From Nematostella vectensis (taxonomy: Eukaryota; Cnidaria; Anthozoa; Actiniaria; Edwardsiidae), in contig NW_026019282.1 of assembly GCF_932526225.1 (NCBI RefSeq), positions 1 to 21,168 on the forward strand: a stretch of DNA of 21,168 nucleotides, read 5' to 3'. The notes beneath the pieces are model-generated. The model was not told the origin of the DNA. It searched no databases and worked only from the letters and a program-made list of their open reading frames with translations. Positions 1-7,724 of this stretch are shown here, piece by piece. How positions within the stretch are numbered: position 1 is the first letter of the stretch; every line of letters begins with the position of its first letter. Made by a program: the position numbers and the translations under genes.

Positions 1-418
1 GACCAAGTTGCTTTCTCACCCACACCCTACCCTCGTTGAATATGTCTATAGCTCTCTTGAGGCTGAAGGCGACTTCATGCCACTTTGGGACTTTGAAATC
101 ATCCAGCTTAATATGCGTCCATTTAGTCGTTATTTTATCTTGAGGGATAAGGGCCTGTGGATTGCCCTTGTCAGCCCAACTGGCATACCAATTGGGGTCT
201 GGGACTTTATGATAGATCCAAACGTCAGTATCCTCGGGTGAAAACTTTAGCCATGTCCTAGGGTAGATGAGGTGTACTAGCCCTACTTGCCACTTCCCAT
301 CACGTAAGTCGAACGTCTTTGGCGTCCGTATGGTAAAATCGCTGATGGTGTTACCAGGGAAAGCATCTTCGATAGCGTTACTGGGTAACGTGACGTAGAA
401 TGGCTCTTGGTCCGTCAT
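1..418 (-). CDS. Conserved Polinton-associated protein, N-terminal 139 codons (runs off window)
   Basis: An ATG at 416-418 opens a frame that stays open to base 1, so the C-terminus is outside the window. The N-terminus reads FYVTLPSNA at residues 7-15. It is followed by a segment with alternating hydrophobic residues and WQVGLVHLIYPRTW at about residues 49-62. This N-terminal pattern (YVTLPSN, then W-V-GL--I-YP-TW) resembles proteins I recall from many invertebrate Polinton copies. I know of no assigned biochemical function. A virion or virion-associated role is an inference from the usual company of capsid genes. It lies only 34 bases after the integrase stop on the same strand, with a TATA-like box inside the integrase 3' end, so it may be transcribed on its own or with the integrase. 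Confidence 0.72.
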   Translation of the reverse strand, partial: MTDQEPFYVTLPSNAIEDAFPGNTISDFTIRTPKTFDLRDGKWQVGLVHLIYPRTWLKFSPEDTDVWIYHKVPDPNWYASWADKGNPQALIPQDKITTKWTHIKLDDFKVPKWHEVAFSLKRAIDIFNEGRVWVRKQLG

Positions 419-452
419 GGTGCGTGAGCGTAACTGAGGGAGAACGTGCGTC

Positions 453-1700
453 TCACGCAATTTTATGCATTTGCTCAGCAGACACCCAACTGTTGTACTT
501 AGCAGGCCACCCGCGCCATTTCACAAAGTATTCTTTACCCCTCCCCTTCCCACGTGACTTGACTACTCTTTCGATGCGATACAGCTCCTCCTCCTCGTCG
601 ATGTGGACAGGTTGCAGTTCAGGCTCGTAAAACCGCCCCTCTAGCCACGACCCGTCGTACTCACGGAGACGGTACGCATAGTCTTTCTGTTTTGGGTCAT
701 CGTACCGCTGGCCCACCGTGAACACCTCCTCTGTCCAGTTTGGGGTGTACCCTTTGGCGAAGATGTGTTTGACTTTACTGATTCGCACTTTATCCCCAAC
801 ATGGAATTTTGGTAATGGTCTCTTTTTCGCTTTTTTGGGCTTCACACCCGTCTTTTTACCTCCATACAAGACACCCCATACCTCCTGAGCATCATCGTAC
901 GTAACTACATCCGCTGGGGCACGACGAATACTACGGTGGTAGGAGTGGTTGTAGTTGTAGACCAGCTTGGGTAACAACTCAATATACCGTCGGGTCTCCT
1001 TAAGAGTAAACCAACGCCACATCCAAGTCTTAAGGGTACGATTAAACCGCTCCACCACAGAGGCCTTTAGCTCACTGCGCGTGGAGAAGTAATGGATCCC
1101 CTTCGATTTAAGGAACGCTTGAAATGTTCGGTTCCTAAACTCAGTTCCGTCATCTGTCTGAAGCTTTTCAGGTTGACGTCCGCCCTTGAAAATTCCCTCA
1201 AACGCCTTAACGATCTGAGGACCTGTCTTGTCTTTCAAAGGGACAGCCCACCCATATTTGCTCAATATGTCAATCCCGGTGAGTATATATTTGTACCCAT
1301 CATTCACCGAACTATACGCTTGCATGTCACACAAATCCGCTTGCCATTGCTCATCCATCCCATTCACGATCACCCGTTGGCGTGAGTACCGCCGCCTATA
1401 GGGCTTATGGACCGTGTAAGTGGATTGGGTCCGAAGCCATGCCTCCACTTGGGCACGACTCACCCCCTTCGAACGTACCGCTCGGAGTAGTTTGTTCACT
1501 CCCCCCAAGGCCGCTGGATGCTCCGGATTGTAATAGATTTGTTGGAGAAGATGGTAGGTAGCTTTCTTGGTCATCCTCTTCTCCCTCCCCTCCATCTTCC
1601 TTACTACTGACGTACCCACCCTCCCCCTCTTCTTCCTCCTCTTCTTCTTCTTCGTACCATACCCTTTTTCCACTTTCGTTTTTGTCGGGGGCTTTGCCAT
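453..1700 (-). CDS. INT: Polinton integrase, DDE type with C-terminal chromodomain
   Basis: The product is 415 residues from the ATG at 1700. The frame is open upstream to 1736, but only from a GTG, so 1700 is the first ATG in frame. A lysine-rich N-terminus (residues 16-30) is followed by a helical N-terminal domain (YYNPEHPAALGGVNKL) and then the RNase H-like core. The catalytic triad is D122 (in WQADLCDM), D183 (in LQTDDGTEF) and E217 (in VVERFNRTLK), a DD-33-E spacing. A chromodomain ends the protein (YRIERVV, then YFVKWRGWP and YNSWV, residues about 370-410). The family inserts the linear element into host DNA with 6-bp target duplications, and the chromodomain may bind modified histone tails. 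The fold and catalytic residues are intact. An acidic ORF starting at 1821 overlaps the 5' third in another frame, so the true N-terminus is uncertain. Confidence 0.93.
   Translation of the reverse strand: MAKPPTKTKVEKGYGTKKKKRRKKRGRVGTSVVRKMEGREKRMTKKATYHLLQQIYYNPEHPAALGGVNKLLRAVRSKGVSRAQVEAWLRTQSTYTVHKPYRRRYSRQRVIVNGMDEQWQADLCDMQAYSSVNDGYKYILTGIDILSKYGWAVPLKDKTGPQIVKAFEGIFKGGRQPEKLQTDDGTEFRNRTFQAFLKSKGIHYFSTRSELKASVVERFNRTLKTWMWRWFTLKETRRYIELLPKLVYNYNHSYHRSIRRAPADVVTYDDAQEVWGVLYGGKKTGVKPKKAKKRPLPKFHVGDKVRISKVKHIFAKGYTPNWTEEVFTVGQRYDDPKQKDYAYRLREYDGSWLEGRFYEPELQPVHIDEEEELYRIERVVKSRGKGRGKEYFVKWRGWPAKYNSWVSAEQMHKIA
460..468 (-). promoter_or_regulatory. TATA-like box for the partial Polinton gene
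   Basis: On the minus strand this reads GCATAAAATT, about 43-50 bases before the ATG at 418. The spacing matches the TATA boxes of the other genes in the element. It overlaps the last codons of the integrase, which fits a compact, virus-like layout. Confidence 0.35.
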
Positions 1701-1821
1701 CGAGTTGCGAGTCCCGAATGGTAATGTTACCCCCACAACATGCGAAGAGACAACGCATGCGTTCTAACGCTGTACGGCAATCGAAACGGGGATGGAGAGG
1801 ACCCGTACCAAAGCAACCCAT
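1405..1821 (-). CDS. Acidic ORF overlapping the integrase 5' end in a different frame
   Basis: An ATG at 1821 opens 138 codons. The product has a Cys-containing start (MRCLFACCGG), a run of nine glutamates, and a Ser/Gly-rich tail. It is the first ATG after the TATA-like box at 1855-1863. The Glu run and the Lys run of the integrase N-terminus come from the same GAA/AAG-rich DNA, so one of the two frames is probably incidental over 1405-1700. Three readings are possible. It may be a separate small protein. It may be the true N-terminus of the integrase, joined by splicing or frameshift. Or it may be a bypassed upstream ORF, since its leader would be under about 10 bases and scanning ribosomes often skip such starts. 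I do not recognise the protein. Confidence 0.35.
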   Translation of the reverse strand: MGCFGTGPLHPRFDCRTALERMRCLFACCGGNITIRDSQLDGKAPDKNESGKRVWYEEEEEEEEEGEGGYVSSKEDGGEGEEDDQESYLPSSPTNLLQSGASSGLGGSEQTTPSGTFEGGESCPSGGMASDPIHLHGP

Positions 1822-1854
1822 ACCGCAAGTGATACCCTAGCCACACCCACCCTC

Positions 1855-1863
1855 TTATTTATG
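1855..1863 (-). promoter_or_regulatory. TATA-like box for the integrase transcript
   Basis: On the minus strand this reads GCATAAATAAG, 34-42 bases before the ATG at 1821 and about 155 before the integrase ATG at 1700. The stretch between it and the PolB stop (1864-1939) is the only non-coding gap between the two genes. Confidence 0.4.
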
Positions 1864-1907
1864 CTGAGAATAAGACGCTGACCACCACAGGTGAGGAACC
1901 CTCTTTT

Positions 1908-1913
1908 TTTATT
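1908..1913 (-). terminator. Poly(A) signal for PolB
   Basis: TTTATT on the plus strand gives AATAAA on the minus strand, 27 bases beyond the PolB stop codon. It lies just upstream of the integrase promoter, so the two transcription units are tightly packed. Confidence 0.6.
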
Positions 1914-1939
1914 GTCATTACCATAGTTATTTGATAGAC

Positions 1940-4900
1940 TTACAGTGAGTAATACCCATAAGGGTAGGTGAGCATCCCCCTACGCACCCGTTTGTTATAC
2001 ACCATTTTAAAAGTTTTATGCGCTGGCACAGTGTGCAAGGTCCTACCTATCGTATTACGGACAATAGTGTAAGGGAGAACCACATGACGTTCTTCGTCCC
2101 CCTCACCAGTCAAGAGCTCTATCATAGTCTTCTGGTTAACAATACCAGCCGTACGGACATTCAAGTGCAGTCCTTTCACCTTACACACAGATTTCCCACT
2201 GTAAGTGGTATACGCATAACTCTTTGGACCAGTCGAGGAGTAACAGTCGATGAAATCCCCCTCGTCTAACTCACTAGTCAAATCCCCTAGGTAGTCACCA
2301 AGGGGTGGCTCCCACTCCCCAGGGCGGTGTAGGAAGATGACACTATCCGTATCATGATACAGGCATCGAGGGCCTAGGCGTCTCATTACCCCAAACAATG
2401 CCAACCGTGCAAACGCTGTGGTGAAGGCCGCTATGATAACATTAGTATGTGGCTTCAACTCTTGAAATCTCTCGCCCAGTTTATAGTGAACTTGGATAAG
2501 GTCATCACTCACAATGAACACATCGTTCACCTCTATGCTATCGTTCGTCAGTAAATCAAAATACTCAATAGGCTCGCTAATGTATTTGGTCCGCCTTGGG
2601 TTTGGCTGCTCCCCAAACTTCCCCCACATACAATTTAACCCCATCTTTGCCACACTGCGGAGGCCTGGGTTCTTTGCGATCTTCTCTTTGTCCAATCGGA
2701 CACCTTGGTGTTGCTCGTACTCGTCAATGTAACGCTGCTTATCCGAGTCAGTGTCACACCACGCTGGCCACCCCGAAGCCTCCTGCTTGAATTTCAAAAA
2801 GGTATCGATATACCCCTTGAACAAGCGCTCCCACTCCTCCCAATGCCATATCTCGTAAACACGGAGTACAGTGTACCCCTCCTCGATAGCCTTGAAGACC
2901 TCGGGGTGACACCACGTGCCTGTGAACGCCCGCTCCTCATCCGAATGGTTGCAGCTCCCTTGCTCCTCCATCTCAGCACAACTGCGACACAGTGGAAACA
3001 TCAGCTTCTGATTTACCCTGACAGGGAGGACTGGGAAGAAGAGGTCACGGGGAGGTAGGACACGAATCTTCATGAGCCCCTTGTATGCGTGGAGGTCTTC
3101 ATTAAAGTTCTCGGTGACAATCGCGTCGGGGTGACCAACGGGGTACTCGCACGTGGCGTTTACCCAAGGGTACAAGGATGTGAAGTCGTAATAATGTATC
3201 CGTTCGCCCTCACAGACCTTTGCTTCGTAATGCAATTGAATGGCATTTGTCCTGCCACCAAAGAAGGCATCACGGGGGTTGAGGGGGATCGAATGCTCCA
3301 CCTCCCCCACAAGGGCTTGCAGTTGTACATCACTGCTCAGCCTAGCGTCGAATTGACACTCCCATACCTCCTCGTAATTATACCCTAAAGCTCTTAGGCG
3401 TAACTCTGTAGCACGTGTGTGATCGCGGAGCTCCCTCATAGTAGTATGTGTCAAGGGGTTCACAGTATCAGGTAGGAAGCAAGTAGGACACCCATGGTAA
3501 AAACAACCTTGGTATTGGTACACAGTGTTAGTGTCAGCAGCATAACCATCTACCTTAATTCTACCAGCTAAGCGCACCTCGCCTCCATTTCCCGCATGTC
3601 GGATACACACACCGTCACGGCGCTCCAGGTATTTCAGCCACTGTAGTGCCTTCAAAGACTGCACATCGTGCCCACGGTACCCACGTAAAGGGACTAGGCC
3701 AATTTTACCCTCCTCCAAGAACTTCGAGCGCAGAATCCGACTAGATAACGAGGCTATGGTGATAGCTATCTTGAACGGATGGAGACCAACCGCATCCATG
3801 ATGAGTTTATCGAAGGCTACCACTGCCCTCTTCAGTACTTCAACATCTTGGTGACAATAGTTAGCAAGTTCCTCCCTCAAGTTGAACACAACCCCACGGG
3901 TGACTTGCTCCTGATGCCATTGAGCGACAGCGTTTGCGTCCTCCTCCTTCATACTCCGTAAGTCGTAATAACTCAAATCTGGCATAGGCCCTACATAATC
4001 TTGGTGTTCGGTAATATTAAAAAAGTGAGGAAATACACCTTTCTGAGTGATGTGGTCGAACCCAAAAGCTTTTGGGAGCTTACTCAGTGGCATTTGAAAA
4101 AAATTCAAGGTACACTTCATCTCAATGTTTAACGAGTCCACCTTCAAATGCATCACCTTGCCACCAGTGAAGATAACATTGGGCTTAATACCATTCTCAA
4201 AAAGGTACTCCAAGATAAAATAGGAGTCGTACCCCTTAAAATTGTGTGCCAGGCAGGTGTACCCAGCATTACTGCCACCAAATAACCAGTCGCAAAACGC
4301 ACGGATACTGGTAAAACTATGCTTTCGGACCCCACACGTGGTGCACTCCAAACGATCCATGGACCACTCCTTACACGTGTCGCACAGTTTTTGAGCGCCC
4401 ACAAAATTAGGCTCGTGTTTATCACCCAATGGCATCGCCTCGACATCGAAAACGATAAGATGCATGCTATCATCACCGTCTTTGTCCTTTGGTAAAGCAT
4501 TGGCACCAACAGTCACGTAACACAAATGGTCTGGGGAAACCACCTCTTTGCAGGCAGTACACTTGTACTCCCCACATACATGTGACGTCCCCTCCTCCCG
4601 GGTGGCAAGCATATCAATACGTTTACCACATGCCTCGCATTTATGATACATCTGACAGTACGACCGAGGGGTAACACCTTTCTTATTGGGTAACCCTCTA
4701 GGCTTGACGAGTTTATGGTTCTCGAAGCACTTAGGGGTACGAAAGTACCTGTTACACTCTGAGCAATACTTCCAATCCCAACGGTGGTCTTGCTCCGGTG
4801 GTGGTACCAAAGGGGAACAATCCACCTCTCCGCAACCATAACACGAATTCACACACTTGTGCTGTAGCTTGGAGTCGTAACCCTTCTTGCATATTGTGCA

Positions 4901-6061
4901 ATAGTGGCAACGCCCCAACAAACCGGGCATACTCTTAACGTAATCAAAATGACCCTTGGCATAGTATAAGTAAAGCCTATACTTTGGGTCAGGTAAGTCC
5001 CCAGAGTAGATCACAGTATTACCATGCTCCCGGGACACCACATTCAACTCGAACCCTTGACCCCTCAGATATTGTTGGAATTGCTGGATCTCAGGGATCC
5101 CACAAGACCCTTCAGGTACACCAGCCTCGGCATGCAACACCTTGGCACGTTCCGTTTGCAAGGGGAGCGGGGGGCCACGCGTACGGCCCGGTGTGGGCTT
5201 ATACAACTTGGTAGCATTAGGGTCCATGGTTAGGATAGCCATCCCAGTCACAATAGAGCGTGCAGCACATAACTCATCGCTGTTCTCAATACGAATAATA
5301 CTTTTTTTCCCCTTCCTCCATGCATCCAAGTCGCACGTGTTCAATGTACAAGAGTTCCTCAATTTGTTTTTCCCAGCCCCTGATGGGAGATGAGTACGAA
5401 TCACATGGAGCCTGAAGTCACCCTCAAACACAAACTGTTGGTTAGATTGCACAACCGTCTCTATGACACCCATGATCCGCTGAGGGGTAAGTTGGTGACG
5501 TCGCATAAATGGTAACGCAATTGGGTTCCTCAAAGAAGGAGCATCGATGGTAATACGTGCGTAGTCATGCCCTTGCACCCCACGTAACGTGTCGTCTAGC
5601 ACCCTGTCTAGCACTCCCTCAACATCCTCCAAAGCCTCCTCTAGATTATCACGTAGGGGCAAATCGACCTTCAAATCGTAGTCGGTGCAATCGGTGCGCA
5701 TTTTAGTAGACCGCTTGGTTGATGTTTGGCGCAACTCATACACTACATCATCCTTATCACTAACGTCTTCAGGGTCACGCCTCCGCTTCACTCCCCCGCT
5801 ACCGCCGCCTTGTTGTACACCCATAAAAGGGTCCTCGAAAGACACACAGTCATCCTCCACTAAATTGTTATAGTAGTTTATGTAGTCAAACAACTCATCG
5901 AGAGAAGCAAACTGGGGTGTGTCAATAAGCTCATCGTAGAAAAAATCAGGGGGGAGCTGTGCACCCTCTGCATTCTCCTCCTCCTCATCCTCACTTGGGT
6001 CTGGTAATATTCCCAACAAGCGTCTAAGCCAATCGTCATTATCGTCACCGTTGTCAGCCAT
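1940..6061 (-). CDS. PolB: Protein-primed family B DNA polymerase of a Polinton
   Basis: The frame is intact at 1373 residues from the ATG at 6061. The order of parts is: an acidic N-terminus (1-80); a basic KRRR patch near 93; a region with DELCAARS (D262, C265) and GHFDYV (H371) that resembles the Cys and His motifs of OTU-type peptidases; and a Cys-rich zinc-finger region with many CxxC pairs (about 384-517). Next come the exonuclease motifs ExoI D539/E541 (FDVEAMP), ExoII D612 (HNFKGYDSYF) and ExoIII D739 (YCHQDVE). The polymerase motifs follow: A D959 (DFTSLYP), B K1139 (KMGLNCMWGKFG), C D1237/D1239 (YHDTDS) and K1280-x-Y1282. Enzymes of this family copy linear genomes by protein priming from a terminal protein. 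All catalytic residues are present, so the gene looks functional. A TATA box lies 46-53 bases upstream and a poly(A) signal lies just after the stop. Confidence 0.96.
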   Translation of the reverse strand: MADNGDDNDDWLRRLLGILPDPSEDEEEENAEGAQLPPDFFYDELIDTPQFASLDELFDYINYYNNLVEDDCVSFEDPFMGVQQGGGSGGVKRRRDPEDVSDKDDVVYELRQTSTKRSTKMRTDCTDYDLKVDLPLRDNLEEALEDVEGVLDRVLDDTLRGVQGHDYARITIDAPSLRNPIALPFMRRHQLTPQRIMGVIETVVQSNQQFVFEGDFRLHVIRTHLPSGAGKNKLRNSCTLNTCDLDAWRKGKKSIIRIENSDELCAARSIVTGMAILTMDPNATKLYKPTPGRTRGPPLPLQTERAKVLHAEAGVPEGSCGIPEIQQFQQYLRGQGFELNVVSREHGNTVIYSGDLPDPKYRLYLYYAKGHFDYVKSMPGLLGRCHYCTICKKGYDSKLQHKCVNSCYGCGEVDCSPLVPPPEQDHRWDWKYCSECNRYFRTPKCFENHKLVKPRGLPNKKGVTPRSYCQMYHKCEACGKRIDMLATREEGTSHVCGEYKCTACKEVVSPDHLCYVTVGANALPKDKDGDDSMHLIVFDVEAMPLGDKHEPNFVGAQKLCDTCKEWSMDRLECTTCGVRKHSFTSIRAFCDWLFGGSNAGYTCLAHNFKGYDSYFILEYLFENGIKPNVIFTGGKVMHLKVDSLNIEMKCTLNFFQMPLSKLPKAFGFDHITQKGVFPHFFNITEHQDYVGPMPDLSYYDLRSMKEEDANAVAQWHQEQVTRGVVFNLREELANYCHQDVEVLKRAVVAFDKLIMDAVGLHPFKIAITIASLSSRILRSKFLEEGKIGLVPLRGYRGHDVQSLKALQWLKYLERRDGVCIRHAGNGGEVRLAGRIKVDGYAADTNTVYQYQGCFYHGCPTCFLPDTVNPLTHTTMRELRDHTRATELRLRALGYNYEEVWECQFDARLSSDVQLQALVGEVEHSIPLNPRDAFFGGRTNAIQLHYEAKVCEGERIHYYDFTSLYPWVNATCEYPVGHPDAIVTENFNEDLHAYKGLMKIRVLPPRDLFFPVLPVRVNQKLMFPLCRSCAEMEEQGSCNHSDEERAFTGTWCHPEVFKAIEEGYTVLRVYEIWHWEEWERLFKGYIDTFLKFKQEASGWPAWCDTDSDKQRYIDEYEQHQGVRLDKEKIAKNPGLRSVAKMGLNCMWGKFGEQPNPRRTKYISEPIEYFDLLTNDSIEVNDVFIVSDDLIQVHYKLGERFQELKPHTNVIIAAFTTAFARLALFGVMRRLGPRCLYHDTDSVIFLHRPGEWEPPLGDYLGDLTSELDEGDFIDCYSSTGPKSYAYTTYSGKSVCKVKGLHLNVRTAGIVNQKTMIELLTGEGDEERHVVLPYTIVRNTIGRTLHTVPAHKTFKMVYNKRVRRGMLTYPYGYYSL

Positions 6062-6106
6062 GGTTGAAACAGTCGAAGGGACTGAAACCCTGGTAATGCA
6101 CAGCCT

Positions 6107-6114
6107 CTTTTATA
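6107..6114 (-). promoter_or_regulatory. TATA box of PolB
   Basis: On the minus strand this reads TATAAAAG, 46-53 bases before the PolB ATG, which implies a leader of about 20 bases. A CCAAT box lies just upstream at 6126-6130. Confidence 0.7.
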
Positions 6115-6297
6115 GAACTACCCAACCAATAAAACACCTCTTTGAAAACTACCCAATAACAGGCCATGTCTTATAGGATATTATGACGTCACACACCACC
6201 TAGGCTGGCAATTGGCCCACCCAACAACCATAGTTCACCTAAACCAATCAAAAACCCCAACGACCTCACCACTATACTGTCTAGACAGTCCAAAAGG
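6115..6297. promoter_or_regulatory. Divergent promoter region between PolB and the first coiled-coil gene
   Basis: The gap carries CCAAT boxes at 6126-6130 and 6244-6248 and a perfect ATF/CRE palindrome TGACGTCA at 6184-6191. A 14-bp perfect palindrome lies at 6276-6289. PolB is read leftwards and the coiled-coil gene rightwards from it. The CCAAT, ATF/CRE and TATA combination resembles early promoters of adenoviruses. That likeness is an inference from motif content only. Confidence 0.65.
6276..6289. promoter_or_regulatory. Perfect 14-bp palindrome ACTGTCTAGACAGT
   Basis: The sequence equals its own reverse complement. Twelve of its 14 bases recur at 6716-6727, just after the stop of the first small gene and upstream of the second. 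It could be a dimeric factor site. It sits 8 bases before the TATA box of the first gene but about 110 bases before that of the second. Confidence 0.45.
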
Positions 6298-6306
6298 TAT
6301 AAAAAA
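6298..6306 (+). promoter_or_regulatory. TATA box of the first coiled-coil gene
   Basis: TATAAAAAA lies 62 bases before the ATG at 6360. The downstream leader (GGGACGCATAGCAC and following) closely matches the leader of the second gene. Confidence 0.7.
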
Positions 6307-6359
6307 GGGACGCATAGCACTAAACTCTCAGTCGAACAGACACCCTAAAAAAACACACC

Positions 6360-6701
6360 ATGGCTAACCAAAACTCTACACCCCTACCAGCTTGGGCTGA
6401 CACCTCCAACACTCTTGGCAATGCGAAGGCACAACAAGTAATAGCCCAAATAGGAGCAAGATGGCAAAAGGGGGAGATAAGAGAGCCAGACGCAATAAAT
6501 GCAATGTGTAATTACTTTGCAACAGAAAACCAAGCCCTCCGCTACAGAGTGATAATGCTAAATGACATACTAGAAGAGAAGAACATGCAAATCGAGAACC
6601 AGTGTTACGAAATCGAAGAGCTGAAGTGGGAGCTGAATAAAATACGACGCGAGAAGAATGGTAACCTTGGAGAAGAACCCAAAGACGAACAACAAGCCTG
6701 A
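6360..6701 (+). CDS. Small coiled-coil protein of the Polinton, unknown function
   Basis: This gene has 113 codons from an ATG in good context (CACACCATGG). The N-terminal half is Ala/Gln-rich with ARWQKGEIREPDAINAMCNYF (residues about 33-53, written here in two overlapping parts: ARWQKGEIREPD and DAINAMCNYF). The second half (about 54-100) is a charged helix with heptad-like hydrophobic spacing, ending in an acidic tail. No signal peptide, membrane segment or enzyme motif is visible. I do not recognise the family. The promoter layout matches that of the next gene, so the two probably arose by duplication of a cassette or are controlled together. A product of this size made from a strong TATA promoter could be a regulator or an accessory virion protein, but nothing in the sequence decides this. 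Confidence 0.72.
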   Translation: MANQNSTPLPAWADTSNTLGNAKAQQVIAQIGARWQKGEIREPDAINAMCNYFATENQALRYRVIMLNDILEEKNMQIENQCYEIEELKWELNKIRREKNGNLGEEPKDEQQA

Positions 6702-6900
6702 TAACCTCTTGACCCACTGTCTAGACATTCTAAGAGGCATTATAACCTAGAACCTATCAGAAACAAGTAACCTTAACCCCTAACCAATCAGAGACTTAGC
6801 TAACGACGTCATCGGCGTCCCCTAAACACTACTAAAGGGTATAAAAGGAGACGCACACCACAAAAACTCCTCATAGTCTAACCAGACTAAAAAACACAAG
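6702..6900 (+). promoter_or_regulatory. Promoter of the second coiled-coil gene
   Basis: The region carries a copy of the palindrome core (6716-6727), a CCAAT box (6784-6788), a CRE-like CGACGTCA (6804-6811), and the TATA box TATAAAAGG starting at 6840, 61 bases before the ATG. The CCAAT, CRE-like, TATA and ACGCA leader order repeats that of the first gene (6244-6359), which points to duplication. Confidence 0.65.
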
Positions 6901-7656
6901 ATGACCAACCAACCTACTACTCAAGTCACCATCACCACTGAGATAGAAGACGAAGAGGAGGAGATCTCAGAGGGTAGCCACTATCTCACTTCGCGCTCGG
7001 CAAGAAACATGAATGCACTCAGCGAAGCGTTCCGCGACCACGTAGGAGCCGTAGGAGACTTTATGACCGGGAGATTGTGCAGAATAGCGGGACAAGTGGA
7101 AGAGGCTGAGAGGGAAAGCACTAGGTTGCGGGAACTATGCAACGACCACGAAGCGGAGATCTCAAGCCTCAATAGCAAGGTGTATGGTCTAGAAAGAGAT
7201 GTGCTGGAAGAACAGCGCACCAGCATCGCAAAAGACCTAGAGATTGCCAACCTCAACTACCAAGTTAGTGTTCTAGAGGGACGTGAGGAGACCCTACGCA
7301 TGGACTACGACCTCCTGCGCATGCAAGTGGACTATGGTGATCTTAAAGACACCTGCGAGAAAGGGACACAAGTGTCACACCCTGCCAGCGACGCCAAAGA
7401 CTTAGAGATCGCCAACCTTAACCAGCAAGTCAGCGCTCTAGAGGAACGTGAGCAGACCCTGCGCACGGAATACAACCTCCTGCGCGTACGCTACACCGAC
7501 CTTATGGGTCAAGCGTCACAGCCAAACGAGAACCCACGGGTAATACACCAAAAAGAGAGGCGGGCAAAACTAATACTTCACCTTTTTTTAACCATACTCA
7601 TAATAATTGGGGTAGGACTAATGATAATGCTGTTTATAACAGCCAAAGTCATCTAA
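6901..7656 (+). CDS. Tail-anchored coiled-coil protein of the Polinton, unknown function
   Basis: The product is 251 residues. An acidic, Thr-rich start (EIEDEEEEISEG) is followed by a long coiled coil (about 50-205) and then a basic linker (KERRAK). The C-terminus is a hydrophobic segment at about 224-247, typical of a tail anchor placing the coiled coil in the cytosol. The coiled coil holds an internal duplication with a 55-residue period: AKDLEIANLN starts at residue 110 and again at 165, each followed by Q-S-LE-RE-TLR. The TAA stop at 7654-7656 is followed in the same frame by 91 more open codons, and a possible in-frame intron (7540-7677) would remove the membrane anchor. I do not recognise the family. 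Membrane remodelling or egress is a guess from the architecture. Confidence 0.78.
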   Translation: MTNQPTTQVTITTEIEDEEEEISEGSHYLTSRSARNMNALSEAFRDHVGAVGDFMTGRLCRIAGQVEEAERESTRLRELCNDHEAEISSLNSKVYGLERDVLEEQRTSIAKDLEIANLNYQVSVLEGREETLRMDYDLLRMQVDYGDLKDTCEKGTQVSHPASDAKDLEIANLNQQVSALEEREQTLRTEYNLLRVRYTDLMGQASQPNENPRVIHQKERRAKLILHLFLTILIIIGVGLMIMLFITAKVI

Positions 7657-7692
7657 CACTGTTCCAAACCCCAACAGGACGCGGACCAAGCC

Positions 7693-7724
<32 letters not shown>

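Noticed and set aside
8-241. 77-codon plus-strand frame at the left edge
   Set aside because: It lies opposite the conserved Polinton protein on the minus strand, which has the recognisable pattern.
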